Position numbers and translations under genes: made by a program. Of a DNA stretch of 64,000 nucleotides, positions 16,761 to 25,317 are shown piece by piece (within the stretch, counting starts at the first letter, position 1; the number at the start of each line of letters is the position of its first letter). The notes beneath the pieces were generated by a model. That model saw only the letters and a program-made list of their open reading frames with translations, made no database searches and had not been told where the DNA came from. This DNA comes from an uncultured Oscillospiraceae bacterium (GTDB lineage: Bacteria; Bacillota; Clostridia; Oscillospirales; Oscillospiraceae): contig CANQYW010000001.1 of assembly GCA_947628185.1 (NCBI GenBank), positions 62,001-126,000 of the forward strand, given 5' to 3'.

Positions 16761-19100
16761 ATGACTATAAGAGATCTAAAAATTGGCGAGAGCGGTAAAA
16801 TAGACTCCGTGGGCGGCGACGGCGCCCTGCGGCAGCACTTCCTCGACATGGGCGTCATACCCGGGGCCGTGGTGACGGTGGTGAAATTTGCCCCCATGGG
16901 CGACCCGGTGGAGCTGAGGATCCACGGGTACGAACTCACCTTGCGCCTTGACGACGCCGCGAGGATCGACGTGACGCCTGTGGAGACCGAGGCCCAGTCC
17001 CCCGCGAGGCGGGAGAAGAAAAAGCCCGTCGCCCACCCGTATCTCGGCGAGCCGGGCATACACCACGTGAAGGAGTCGGAGACACCCCTCCCGGAGGGGC
17101 ACGTCCTGACCTTCGCCTTAGTCGGCAACCAGAACTGCGGGAAGACGACGCTCTTTAACCGCCTCACCGGGGCAAATCAGCACGTGGGGAACTTCCCGGG
17201 CGTCACGGTGGACAGGAAGGACGGGGCGATACTTGGACACCCGGAGACGTCCATAACCGACCTACCGGGGATCTACTCCATGTCCCCCTACTCCAGCGAG
17301 GAGCTTGTCTCCAGGGATTTTGTCCTGAGCTCAAAGCCCGACGCCATAATAAACATAGTGGACGCCACGAACATAGAGCGGAACCTCTATCTCACGATGC
17401 AGCTCCTGGAGATGGACAGGCCCATGGTGGTGGCCCTCAATATGATGGACGAGCTCACCGGGAACGGCGGCTCCATAGACGTGAACGCCATGGAGCGGGC
17501 CCTGGGTGTGCCGGTGGTGCCCATATCCGCCGCCAAGAACCAGGGCATTGAGGAGCTGGTGACCCACGCCCTCCACGTGGCGAAGTACCAGGAGAAACCG
17601 GTGAAGGTGGACTTCTGCTCCAAGGACGCCCACGGCGGCGAGGTCCACAGGTGCCTCCACGCCGTGGTACACCTCATAGAGGACCACGCGGAGAAGGCCG
17701 GCATACCGGTGCGTTTCGCCTCCGCCAAGGCCATCGAGGGGGACAAACTCATAATAGATAAGCTCTCCCTCGACCAGAACGAGCTGGAGCTCTTGGAGCA
17801 CATAACGCTCCAGATGGAGTCCGAACGGGGCCTTGACAGGGCCGCGGCCATAGCGGACATGCGTTTCGGATTCATAGAGCGCGTGTCAAAGGAGTGCGTC
17901 AACAAGCCCCGGGAGAGCCGGGAGAGGATAAGGAGCGAGAAGTTAGACAGCATCCTCACCGGCAAATACACCGCCATACCGGTGTTTGTGGCCATAATGG
18001 GGCTCGTCTTCTACCTCACATTCGATGTCATCGGCGCGTGGCTCCAGGACCTCATGGCGCTGGGGATAGACAAGCTCACCGCCGTCACCGACGCCGCCAT
18101 GACGAGGGCCGGCGTCAACGAGGTCCTCCACGACCTCGTCATAGACGGCATCTTCGAGGGCGTGGGGAGCGTTCTCAGCTTTATGCCCATCGTCGTCACC
18201 ATGTTCTTCTTCCTCTCCCTCTTGGAGGACAGCGGCTACATAGCGAGGGTCGCCTTCTTCATGGATAAGCTCCTGCGGAAGATCGGCCTCTCGGGGCGGA
18301 GCATCGTCCCCATGCTCATAGGTTTCGGCTGCACGGTGCCGGCGGTCATGGCCACGAGGACCCTCCCCAGCAAGCGGGACCGGCGTATGACCATACTCCT
18401 CACCCCATTCATGAGCTGCACGGCGAAACTGCCGGTATATGGGTTCTTCATCTCCACCTTCTTCCCCACCATGCGGGGGTTCATAATGACGGGGCTCTAT
18501 GTCCTTGGCATACTCGTGGGGATACTTGTGGCGTTCCTATATAAGAAGACGCTATTTCGGGGCGAGGCGGTGCCCTTCGTGATGGAACTGCCAAACTACC
18601 GTATGCCCTCCGCCAGGAGCACCCTCCAGCTCATGTGGGAGAAGGCCAAGGACTTCTTGCAAAAAGCCTTCTCCGTCATACTCATAGCCACCGTGGCCGT
18701 TTGGTTCCTGCAGAGCTTTGACATACACTTTAACCTGGTGGAGGACTCCGCCCAGAGCCTCATGGCCCTCATAGCCGGGTACCTGGCGCCGCTCTTCAAA
18801 CCCCTGGGGCTGGGGGACTGGCGGATCTGCACGTCCCTCATCTCCGGTTTCATGGCGAAGGAGAGCGTTGTCTCCGTCCTGGAGGTGCTATTTGAGGGCG
18901 GCGTGGCGTCGGCCATCGACACGGTCTCTGCCGGGGCGCTCCTGGTCTTCAGCCTCCTGTACACGCCCTGCGTGGCGGCCATAGCCTCCGTAAAGCGGGA
19001 GGCCGGGGCCCGCTGGGCCGTGGGGATAGTCGTCTGGCAGTGCGTCATCGCCTGGATCTGCGCTCTCATAGTCCGGGGATTGCTCATACTTATAATATGA
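16761..19100 (+). CDS. feoB: Ferrous iron transporter FeoB with fused N-terminal FeoA domain
   Basis: Imports Fe2+ across the cell membrane. The 779-residue protein starts with a FeoA-like SH3 domain (1-73: GALRQHFLDMGVIPGAVVTV). A linker of about 40 residues leads to the GTPase domain, with G1 GNQNCGKT (122-129), G3 DLPG and G4 NMMD. The GTPase is followed by a helical GDI region and about ten membrane segments. Gate-type motifs SGYIARVAFFMDK, LIGFGCTVPAV and LLTPFMSCTAKLPVY are present. FeoA is usually a separate gene. A small Cys-rich membrane protein gene follows after 10 bases. Confidence 0.96.
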   Translation: MTIRDLKIGESGKIDSVGGDGALRQHFLDMGVIPGAVVTVVKFAPMGDPVELRIHGYELTLRLDDAARIDVTPVETEAQSPARREKKKPVAHPYLGEPGIHHVKESETPLPEGHVLTFALVGNQNCGKTTLFNRLTGANQHVGNFPGVTVDRKDGAILGHPETSITDLPGIYSMSPYSSEELVSRDFVLSSKPDAIINIVDATNIERNLYLTMQLLEMDRPMVVALNMMDELTGNGGSIDVNAMERALGVPVVPISAAKNQGIEELVTHALHVAKYQEKPVKVDFCSKDAHGGEVHRCLHAVVHLIEDHAEKAGIPVRFASAKAIEGDKLIIDKLSLDQNELELLEHITLQMESERGLDRAAAIADMRFGFIERVSKECVNKPRESRERIRSEKLDSILTGKYTAIPVFVAIMGLVFYLTFDVIGAWLQDLMALGIDKLTAVTDAAMTRAGVNEVLHDLVIDGIFEGVGSVLSFMPIVVTMFFFLSLLEDSGYIARVAFFMDKLLRKIGLSGRSIVPMLIGFGCTVPAVMATRTLPSKRDRRMTILLTPFMSCTAKLPVYGFFISTFFPTMRGFIMTGLYVLGILVGILVAFLYKKTLFRGEAVPFVMELPNYRMPSARSTLQLMWEKAKDFLQKAFSVILIATVAVWFLQSFDIHFNLVEDSAQSLMALIAGYLAPLFKPLGLGDWRICTSLISGFMAKESVVSVLEVLFEGGVASAIDTVSAGALLVFSLLYTPCVAAIASVKREAGARWAVGIVVWQCVIAWICALIVRGLLILII

Positions 19101-19110
19101 GGTGAGTAAT

Positions 19111-19272
19111 TTGAAACTTATTGATATCGTCATCATCGTACTCGTCGTGGCCCTGCTGGCCTTCGCCTTCCACATGGCGAGGGACAGGAATAAAAATAGC
19201 TCCTGCTGCGGCGGGAGCTGTTCCCAGTGTAATTGCGGCTGCGGCAAAAAGGGGCGCAAAAAGCGCCCCTGA
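19111..19272 (+). CDS. FeoB-associated Cys-rich membrane protein
   Basis: A 53-residue protein too short for most gene finders. It begins with TTG at 19111, 5 bases after AGGTGAG. Residues 4-21 are a membrane helix (DIVIIVLVVALLAFAF), and the cytosolic tail carries seven cysteines as CC, C, C, C, C in SSCCGGSCSQCNCGCG, then a basic end. Small proteins of this type commonly follow feoB in Firmicutes and are thought to help FeoB, but the exact role is not settled. Position right after feoB, with a good ribosome site, makes it very likely real. Its last 7 codons also form the hairpin that terminates the convergent metallophosphoesterase gene. Confidence 0.88.
   Translation: MKLIDIVIIVLVVALLAFAFHMARDRNKNSSCCGGSCSQCNCGCGKKGRKKRP
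19246..19269 (-). terminator. Rho-independent terminator of the metallophosphoesterase gene, inside the Cys-rich ORF
   Basis: On the minus strand the perfect 7-bp stem GGGGCGC/GCGCCCC (19251-19257 with 19263-19269) is followed by T5 (19246-19250). It lies 12 bases after the stop at 19282. It falls within codons of the FeoB-associated protein, so one stretch serves as coding sequence on one strand and terminator on the other. Confidence 0.85.
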
Positions 19273-19281
19273 CTGTGGAGA

Positions 19282-20376
19282 TTATTTTGCCTGGCCCTTT
19301 ATGTCTATCACCACGTACTCCGAAATTGCGCCGGTCTTAAAGGGTATCGCCCACCCGGAGATCCCGGAGGTGACGATGAAGGTGGTGTCCCCCCGCTCCT
19401 CCAGACCGTAGACTTTATCATTCGCGCCCATGGCGAGGCCCACGAGCCCCGCCGGGAATATATGGCCCCCGTGGGTGTGACCTGAGAGCACAAGGTCCGC
19501 TCCGGAGGCCATTTCTGCGTCATAGTCGTTGGGCTGGTGATCAAGCATTATGGTGTACCTCGAGCCATCCGTCCCCTCCATGAGCTCTCGGGCCGAGGCC
19601 CTCCCGGGGAAGGAGCGGTCGAGCCTCCCTAAGATGGTGTACCCCTCCCCGATGTCCACTGACTCATCCCTGAGGATGGTGACGCCGTTTCGCTCAAGCT
19701 CCGCCGTCAGCTCCTCGCCTGAGAAACTGCGGTACCTAAAGTATCCGTTGTCGTGGTTCCCATAGACGAAGTAGACGCCGTAGGCCGTGCGGAGCCCGCC
19801 CAGAGCCCGGCAGGCGCTTATCATGTCCTCCCGGGAGGTGTCGTCATCCACAAAGTCCCCCACGATGACAACTACATCGGGGCTCAGTGCGTCGACTCTC
19901 TCCATCTGCCGGGCGAACCCCTCGCCGTCCAGCGTTATGCCGATGTGGGAGTCCGCGATCTCCACGACCCTGAGGTCCTGGGCAGTCTTTGTGGTCGCGA
20001 GCTCATAGCGCGTCTCAAAGACGTGGTGGGCGAAAAACCACCCGGCGGAGAGATAGATGAGGGTAAATAGTATGACGCATGTGCCGGTTCGGCGCCTATT
20101 CGCCTTTTTCCTCCGGGCCGCGCCAAAGATGCGCGCTATGAGGTCCCCGAGGAGCCAAAAGAGTATGAGGTGGAGCATCACAACCATCATGGCGGTGACG
20201 TTGAAGGCGAGATAGAGTACCGCCCCCAGCGCCGCTATGGGCGCTGCCGCCGCGAGCCAGGATGAGTATTTCGCCCTCTCCGCGAGCCCCGGCATCATGC
20301 CCCGCACACGGGCGACGAGGTATATAGCTCCCGCCAAAACAAGGGCGGCCATAGCGCTCATAAGTACCATCCACAT
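19282..20376 (-). CDS. Membrane-bound metallophosphoesterase (YkuE/YaeI-like)
   Basis: A 364-residue protein with an N-terminal membrane part of about four segments (5-24, 40-60, 62-82, 100-120) and a calcineurin-like phosphoesterase domain. Metal-binding motifs in order are IADSHIG, VGDFVDDD, YGNHDN, LDHQPND and LSGHTHGGH. Relatives act on lipid phosphates such as UDP-diacylglucosamine or unknown phosphodiesters at the membrane; the substrate here is not shown. It is read from its own strong promoter, back to back with the CLC gene, and ended by a hairpin inside the convergent Cys-rich ORF. Confidence 0.88.
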   Translation of the reverse strand: MWMVLMSAMAALVLAGAIYLVARVRGMMPGLAERAKYSSWLAAAAPIAALGAVLYLAFNVTAMMVVMLHLILFWLLGDLIARIFGAARRKKANRRRTGTCVILFTLIYLSAGWFFAHHVFETRYELATTKTAQDLRVVEIADSHIGITLDGEGFARQMERVDALSPDVVVIVGDFVDDDTSREDMISACRALGGLRTAYGVYFVYGNHDNGYFRYRSFSGEELTAELERNGVTILRDESVDIGEGYTILGRLDRSFPGRASARELMEGTDGSRYTIMLDHQPNDYDAEMASGADLVLSGHTHGGHIFPAGLVGLAMGANDKVYGLEERGDTTFIVTSGISGWAIPFKTGAISEYVVIDIKGQAK

Positions 20377-20408
20377 GGATAAGCCCCCTTTTCGATAATG
20401 TACAATTT

Positions 20409-20437
20409 AGAATATAACTTCATCCGGCTTTTGTCAA
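20409..20437 (-). promoter_or_regulatory. Promoter of the metallophosphoesterase gene
   Basis: On the minus strand a perfect TTGACA (20432-20437) and TATTCT (20409-20414) are 17 bp apart, 33 bases before the ATG. Its -35 box lies only 5 bp from that of the divergent CLC promoter, so the two may compete or share control. Confidence 0.8.
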
Positions 20438-20442
20438 TATAC

Positions 20443-20471
20443 TTGCCGCCGCGGCGGCTGTATAGTATAAT
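20443..20471 (+). promoter_or_regulatory. Promoter of the CLC transporter gene
   Basis: TTGCCG (20443-20448) and a perfect TATAAT (20466-20471) are separated by 17 bp, 36 bases before the ATG. The leader is too short to hold a fluoride riboswitch, and none of its conserved elements is seen. Confidence 0.72.
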
Positions 20472-20507
20472 TATTGAGGATAAAAACATAATTTAGGGGG
20501 ATCGGAC

Positions 20508-21809
20508 ATGCTCACAAGTTTATTGGAGAGGATAAAGTCCTGGCGTACCTTCCTCTGGGACGCCGTGAAGTGGGTGCTGGCGGCGGTGATAGTGGGGGTG
20601 CTCAGCGGCCTTTTGGGGTCGGCGTTCCACATAAGCGTGGATTTCGTCACCGAGCTCCGGGGGGAGCACGACTGGATAATCTTCACCCTGCCCGCCGTGG
20701 GCCTCGGCATCGTGGGGCTCTACAAGCTCCTGGGCGCCCAGGGGGTGGGCACCGACAGCATAATCGAGGAGGTAAACTCCGGCCGGGGCATAAAGCTGGG
20801 GCTCATACCCTCCATCTTCATCTCCACCGTGGCGACGCACCTGGCCGGCGGCTCCGTGGGGCGCGAGGGCGCGGCCCTGCAGCTGGGCGGCACCATCGGC
20901 TTTGAGACCGGGAAACTTTTGAAACTTGAGGAGCTTGACACCCGCGTCGCCACAATGGCGGGCATGGCGGCGTTCTTCACGGCGCTCTTCGGCACGCCCA
21001 TGGCCGCCACCGTCTTCGCCATGACAGTGGCGAGCGTGGGTATGCTCTACCACTCCGCCCTACTTCCCTGCCTTGCCGCCTCCATCACCGCCTACGGCGT
21101 CTCCACGGCGCTGGGCGTCGAACCCACCAGGTTCGCCGTGGCAGTCCCGGAGTTCGGGGCGGGGACAGTGCTGGGCGTGGCGGGACTTGCCATAATATGC
21201 GCCTTCGTCTCCGTACTATTCTGCGAGGTCATACACGTCTTTGAGCACGGGGCGGAGAAGTACGTGAAGAACCCCTGGGTCCGGGCGGCTGTGGGCGGCT
21301 GCGCCGTCATCGCCCTCACGCTGGTCTCCGGGACGCGGGACTACAACGGCGCCGGTATGAACATCATCGCCGCCGCCGTGGAGGAGGGCCGCGCCCTCCC
21401 CTGGGCCTTCATCATGAAACTCCTCTTCACCGCCGTGACGCTCTCCGCCGGTTTCAAGGGCGGCGAGGTGGTGCCCTCCTTCTTCGTGGGCGCGACCTTC
21501 GCCTGCGTGGTGGGGCCGCTCCTTGGTCTCCCAGCCGGTTTTGCCGCGGCTGTGGGGATGGTCAGTGTATTTTGCGGGGCGGTGAACTGCCCCATAGCCT
21601 CCACCATCCTGGCGGTGGAGCTCTTTGGCGGCGAGGGGCTCATATTCTATGCCCTGGCGTGCTCGCTGAGCTATGTATTCTCCGGCTACAGCGGCCTCTA
21701 CTCCAGTCAGCTCATAGTCTACGATAAGCTCCACACCTACAGCATAAACGCCCACACAAACGCCTATAAGGTGAAGGACCGCGAGATAGAGCACGCGGAG
21801 GAGAAGTAA
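20508..21809 (+). CDS. CLC-family anion transporter, with features of the fluoride-type clade
   Basis: A 433-residue polytopic membrane protein of the CLC chloride channel/antiporter family. Glu120 in GSVGREGAALQLGG is the conserved gating glutamate. The usual GSGIP selectivity motif is absent; GTDSIIEEVNSGRGI stands in its place. Near residue 320 the motif GFKGGEVVPSFFVGA resembles the GGEVTP motif of CLC-F fluoride/proton antiporters more than the GIFAP of chloride types. On this basis it may export fluoride, but with no riboswitch nearby the ion is uncertain. It is monocistronic or leads into the ABC genes, which have their own promoter. Confidence 0.85.
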   Translation: MLTSLLERIKSWRTFLWDAVKWVLAAVIVGVLSGLLGSAFHISVDFVTELRGEHDWIIFTLPAVGLGIVGLYKLLGAQGVGTDSIIEEVNSGRGIKLGLIPSIFISTVATHLAGGSVGREGAALQLGGTIGFETGKLLKLEELDTRVATMAGMAAFFTALFGTPMAATVFAMTVASVGMLYHSALLPCLAASITAYGVSTALGVEPTRFAVAVPEFGAGTVLGVAGLAIICAFVSVLFCEVIHVFEHGAEKYVKNPWVRAAVGGCAVIALTLVSGTRDYNGAGMNIIAAAVEEGRALPWAFIMKLLFTAVTLSAGFKGGEVVPSFFVGATFACVVGPLLGLPAGFAAAVGMVSVFCGAVNCPIASTILAVELFGGEGLIFYALACSLSYVFSGYSGLYSSQLIVYDKLHTYSINAHTNAYKVKDREIEHAEEK

Positions 21810-21832
21810 TATTACTAAATTGTAATTTAAAA

Positions 21833-21877
21833 GTCACCGGGCTGTCACCTTGACGTGTTAGTATATGGCCATACTAT
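21833..21877 (+). promoter_or_regulatory. ABC exporter promoter with GTCACC direct repeats
   Basis: TTGACG (21850-21855) and TACTAT (21872-21877) are 16 bp apart, 20 bases before the ATP-binding gene. Two GTCACC copies (21833-21838, 21844-21849) lie 11 bp apart directly upstream of the -35 box, one helical turn. This is a layout typical for response-regulator activation. The repeats are seen; the regulator is not in the window. Confidence 0.5.
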
Positions 21878-21896
21878 TTAAGAAGGTGATCCGTGT

Positions 21897-22580
21897 ATGG
21901 AAATACTAAGAGTTGAAAACCTCGTGAAGACCTACGGCTCCGGCGAGAGTGAAGTCCGGGCGCTGGACGGCGTCAGTTTCTCCGTGGAGAAGGGGCAGTT
22001 TTTGGCGATAATCGGCCCCTCCGGCTCGGGGAAGTCCACGCTCCTCCACATTCTCGGCGGTGTGGACACGCCCACGTCCGGCAAGGTGTTCATGGACGGC
22101 CAGGACATCTACGCCAAGGACGAGGAGCAGCTGGCCATCTTCCGCCGCCGGGAGGTGGGACTCATCTACCAGTTCTACAACCTCATACCCGTGCTGGACG
22201 TGCGGGAGAACATAACCCTGCCTGTGCTGATGGATGGCCGGAAGGTGAATGAGGCCCGGCTCCGGGAGCTCCTGGACACCCTGGGGCTCGTGGGCCGGGA
22301 GAAACATCTCCCGAATCAGCTCTCCGGCGGACAGCAGCAGCGGGTCTCCATTGGCCGCGCATTGATGAACGCCCCGGCGGTGGTCCTGGCCGACGAGCCC
22401 ACGGGGAACCTTGACTCCAATAACAGTCAGGAGATAGTGGACCTCCTGCGGCTCTCCAACAAGAAGTACGACCAGACGCTCATAGTCATAACCCACGACG
22501 AGAACATAGCCCTCCAGGCGGACAGGATAATCGCCATAGAGGACGGGCGGATCACCCGGGATGAGGTGCTGAGGAAATGA
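21897..22580 (+). CDS. ABC transporter ATP-binding protein (MacB/LolD/BceA type)
   Basis: A 227-residue ATPase that powers the FtsX-type permease encoded next. Walker A is GPSGSGKST, the Q-loop is in [10 protein letters not shown], the signature is [15 protein letters not shown] and Walker B is [12 protein letters not shown], followed by the switch His in VITHDE. The length fits the lipoprotein/peptide-handling MacB family. Its stop overlaps the permease start by 4 bases (ATGA), so translation is coupled. The GTG-ATCC spacer before the ATG contains AAGGTGAT as a ribosome site. Confidence 0.94.
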   Translation: MEILRVENLVKTYGSGESEVRALDGVSFSVEKGQFLAIIGPSGSGKSTLLHILGGVDTPTSGKVFMDGQDIYAKDEEQLAIFRRREVGLIYQFYNLIPVLDVRENITLPVLMDGRKVNEARLRELLDTLGLVGREKHLPNQLSGGQQQRVSIGRALMNAPAVVLADEPTGNLDSNNSQEIVDLLRLSNKKYDQTLIVITHDENIALQADRIIAIEDGRITRDEVLRK

Positions 22581-25258
22581 ACATCTTCACCAGGGTGACA
22601 TTAAAGACACTCATCAAAAATAAGGTCCGTACCATCGTCACGATCATAGGCATCGTCCTCTCCGCCGCGATGGTGACGGCCGTCACCACCAGCGTCTCCA
22701 GCTTTCAAAAGTACCTCCAGGACGTGATGATAAGCACAGACGGCCTCTGGCACGCGGCGTTTTACTCCATGGAGCCGGAGGACGCGGCACTCCTGGCCGG
22801 CGACCCGCAGGTGGAGTCCGTGGCCTTTGCGGGGGTGGAGGGCTACGCCCGCCTCCCCGGGGTGGACGCGCTCAATGACAACACCGTCCCCTATCTCTAC
22901 ATCCTCTCCGGGGATGAGACATACTACGACCGCATCCCCATTGAGGTGACCGAGGGCCGCCTGCCGGAGAACCCCGGCGAGATACTCCTCTCCGAGAACG
23001 CCATATTCGGCGGCGTCTTCCCGGAACATGAGGAACTGCCCCTGGGCAGCGAGATAACCCTGGAGCTGGGCTCCCGGCTCGATGACGGCGAGGAGCTGGG
23101 GCGGTTCGACATGCTCTCCCCTGAGAGTGAGCGCTTCTCCCCCAGGGTGACGCGCACCTATACCCTGGTGGGCTACTGCTCGAGGCCCACGGTGGAGAAT
23201 TACGAGAACCCCGCCTACATCTGTTTCACGGTCCCCGACCCAAGCGACCCCGCGCCAGCTTATGACGGCTACTGTCTCCTACAGGACCCCGCGGACACCT
23301 TTGACTTCCAGCAGAGTTTCGCCGGGGGGAAGTACGACTCCACCGACAACCGGGATTATCTAATGACCCTGGGCACGGTGCGGTACGCCTCCTTCTACCG
23401 GGTACTCTGGGGTCTGGCGGCTATTCTCATAGCGCTCATAATGTTCGGCTCGGTGTCGCTCATATACAATGCCTTCTCCATATCCGTGGCGGAGCGCACG
23501 AAACAATATGGGCTCCTCAGATCAGTGGGCGCCACGAAGAGACAGCTCAGGCACATGGTCTACCGGGAGGCCGCGATCCTCTCCGCCGTGGGGATACCCC
23601 TGGGGGTGCTCTCGGGGATACTCGGCATGACCATCACCTTCCACTTCATCGGCGACACGCTGGGCGAGTCCCTCTATGACCGCAGCAGCGCCGTGCTCTC
23701 CATGCACCCCACGCTCACCGCAGTCCTCCTGGCCGCGGCGATAGGGTTCGTGACCGTCCTCATCTCCGCCTGGATCCCCTCCAGGAGGGCCACGAAGATA
23801 ACGGCCATAGAGGCCATACGGCAGAGCGCGGATATCTCCATTAAACCCCGGGAGGTGAAGGTCTCCCCCCTCACCTACAAATTCTTCGGCATCGAGGGCG
23901 CCATAGCCAGCAAGCACTTTAAGCGGAACCGCCGCCGCTACAGGGCGACGGTGATGTCCCTCTTCCTATCGGTGGTGCTCTTCATCTCCGCGAGCTCCTT
24001 CTGCCGGTACCTTGTGGACTCCGCCTCCGGCGTCTTTGTCCCCAGGGACTATGAGATACGGTATAGCCCCCTCCTCTCCACCAGCGACGGCGAGGAGACT
24101 GACATAAGGCCCGCGATGGAGGATGTCCTCCAGGCACTGAGGGGTGCCGAGAGCGTCAAGGAGGGCACACTCATAAGGTCCGTGAACGTCTCCGTGGACG
24201 GCCTCACCGCGGACGCGCTCTCAGATGAGTTCCTTGGGGACCTCGGCGGCGCCATGGAACCAAACTCCGACGGCGAGATGGTCTACGACAATGTTTACCC
24301 CCGCATAGCGGGCCTGGACGAGCGATCCTTCGCCGCCTACTGCCGGGAGATCGGCGTTGACGCGGAGGACTACATCGGCACCGGCAAGGTCATTTGCTGC
24401 GCCACCTTCGGGTTCTTCAACGAGCAGAGCCAGCGGGTCGAGACCGTGAATATCCTCCGGGACGACCTTGAGGAGTTCAGTTTCGGCTGCGCCGACAAGG
24501 AGAAGGTCGAGGAGTTCTACAGCCGCACGGACATCGACGATCTGACGCCGGAGGAGTTTGGCGAGGAGTACGACCGCTGCTGCATGACGCACCACACCGT
24601 CCCCGTGGGGTGCGTGGCCGCCGAGCGGCCCATGGGCCTAAAATACTCCGGCTCCTTGGAGATGTACATCATCATGCCCATGGACACCTTCCTCGGTATC
24701 GCCTCGGAGTACGACGAGAACATCTACTTCACCACCGGCGACCACGAGGCGGCCTACGACTCCATGATGGATATCCTGGAGGATAACCACTACCCCACCG
24801 GCGGACTTGACGACGTCTACTCCCTGGACGAGAGTTCGAGAAATATCGTCATGGTGGTGGAGGTCATATCCTACGGGTTCATAACGCTCATATCCCTCAT
24901 CTCGGCCGCCAACGTCTTCAACACCATCTCCACAAACGTCCTCATGCGCCGCCGGGAGTTCGCCATGCTCCGCTCCGTTGGGATGACGCGGCGGGGGCTC
25001 AACAAGATGATGAACTTCGAGTGCCTGCTCTACGGGACCAAATCGCTGATTTTCGGCATACCGGTGGCCTTCGCCGTCACATACCTCATCTTCCTCTCCG
25101 TGAGCCAGGGGTATGAGATAGGTTTCTACCTCCCCTGGGGGGCGGTGGCCATCGCCGTGGGCAGCGTCTTCCTGGTGGTCTTCGCCACTATGATGTACTC
25201 CATGAGCGCGGTGAAACGGGATAACCCCATAGACGCCCTAAAGAGCGAAGTGACCTGA
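22577..25258 (+). CDS. ABC transporter permease, duplicated FtsX type
   Basis: An 893-residue membrane protein. It has an N-terminal helix (about 17-35), a large outer domain of about 230 residues and a first FtsX core around 275-420 (WIPSRRATKITAIEAIR). A second half repeats this plan: a helix near 460, an outer domain, and a last FtsX core at about 765-890 (MLRSVGMTRRGLNKMMNFE). Such pairs act as mechanical or peptide-sensing exporters rather than classical pumps; many protect against cell-wall-active peptides. The absence of a nearby two-component pair leaves the trigger unknown. A strong terminator follows. Confidence 0.9.
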   Translation: MNIFTRVTLKTLIKNKVRTIVTIIGIVLSAAMVTAVTTSVSSFQKYLQDVMISTDGLWHAAFYSMEPEDAALLAGDPQVESVAFAGVEGYARLPGVDALNDNTVPYLYILSGDETYYDRIPIEVTEGRLPENPGEILLSENAIFGGVFPEHEELPLGSEITLELGSRLDDGEELGRFDMLSPESERFSPRVTRTYTLVGYCSRPTVENYENPAYICFTVPDPSDPAPAYDGYCLLQDPADTFDFQQSFAGGKYDSTDNRDYLMTLGTVRYASFYRVLWGLAAILIALIMFGSVSLIYNAFSISVAERTKQYGLLRSVGATKRQLRHMVYREAAILSAVGIPLGVLSGILGMTITFHFIGDTLGESLYDRSSAVLSMHPTLTAVLLAAAIGFVTVLISAWIPSRRATKITAIEAIRQSADISIKPREVKVSPLTYKFFGIEGAIASKHFKRNRRRYRATVMSLFLSVVLFISASSFCRYLVDSASGVFVPRDYEIRYSPLLSTSDGEETDIRPAMEDVLQALRGAESVKEGTLIRSVNVSVDGLTADALSDEFLGDLGGAMEPNSDGEMVYDNVYPRIAGLDERSFAAYCREIGVDAEDYIGTGKVICCATFGFFNEQSQRVETVNILRDDLEEFSFGCADKEKVEEFYSRTDIDDLTPEEFGEEYDRCCMTHHTVPVGCVAAERPMGLKYSGSLEMYIIMPMDTFLGIASEYDENIYFTTGDHEAAYDSMMDILEDNHYPTGGLDDVYSLDESSRNIVMVVEVISYGFITLISLISAANVFNTISTNVLMRRREFAMLRSVGMTRRGLNKMMNFECLLYGTKSLIFGIPVAFAVTYLIFLSVSQGYEIGFYLPWGAVAIAVGSVFLVVFATMMYSMSAVKRDNPIDALKSEVT

Positions 25259-25276
25259 TAACACAACAAATAAAAT

Positions 25277-25317
25277 GGGAAGGTACAGCCTTAAAACCGT
25301 ACCTTCCCGTTTTTTTA
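25277..25317 (+). terminator. Rho-independent terminator of the ABC operon
   Basis: A 10-bp perfect stem GGGAAGGTAC/GTACCTTCCC (25277-25286 with 25299-25308) is followed by G and T8 (25310-25317). The T run reaches into the stop codon of the convergent sdpI gene. Confidence 0.92.

Noticed and set aside
19251..19269. Hairpin as terminator of the feoB operon on the plus strand
   Set aside because: No T run follows on the plus strand and the hairpin lies within the coding part; the T5 run is on the minus strand.
20472..20507. Fluoride (crcB) riboswitch before the CLC gene
   Set aside because: The leader is about 30 bases and lacks the conserved pseudoknot elements.
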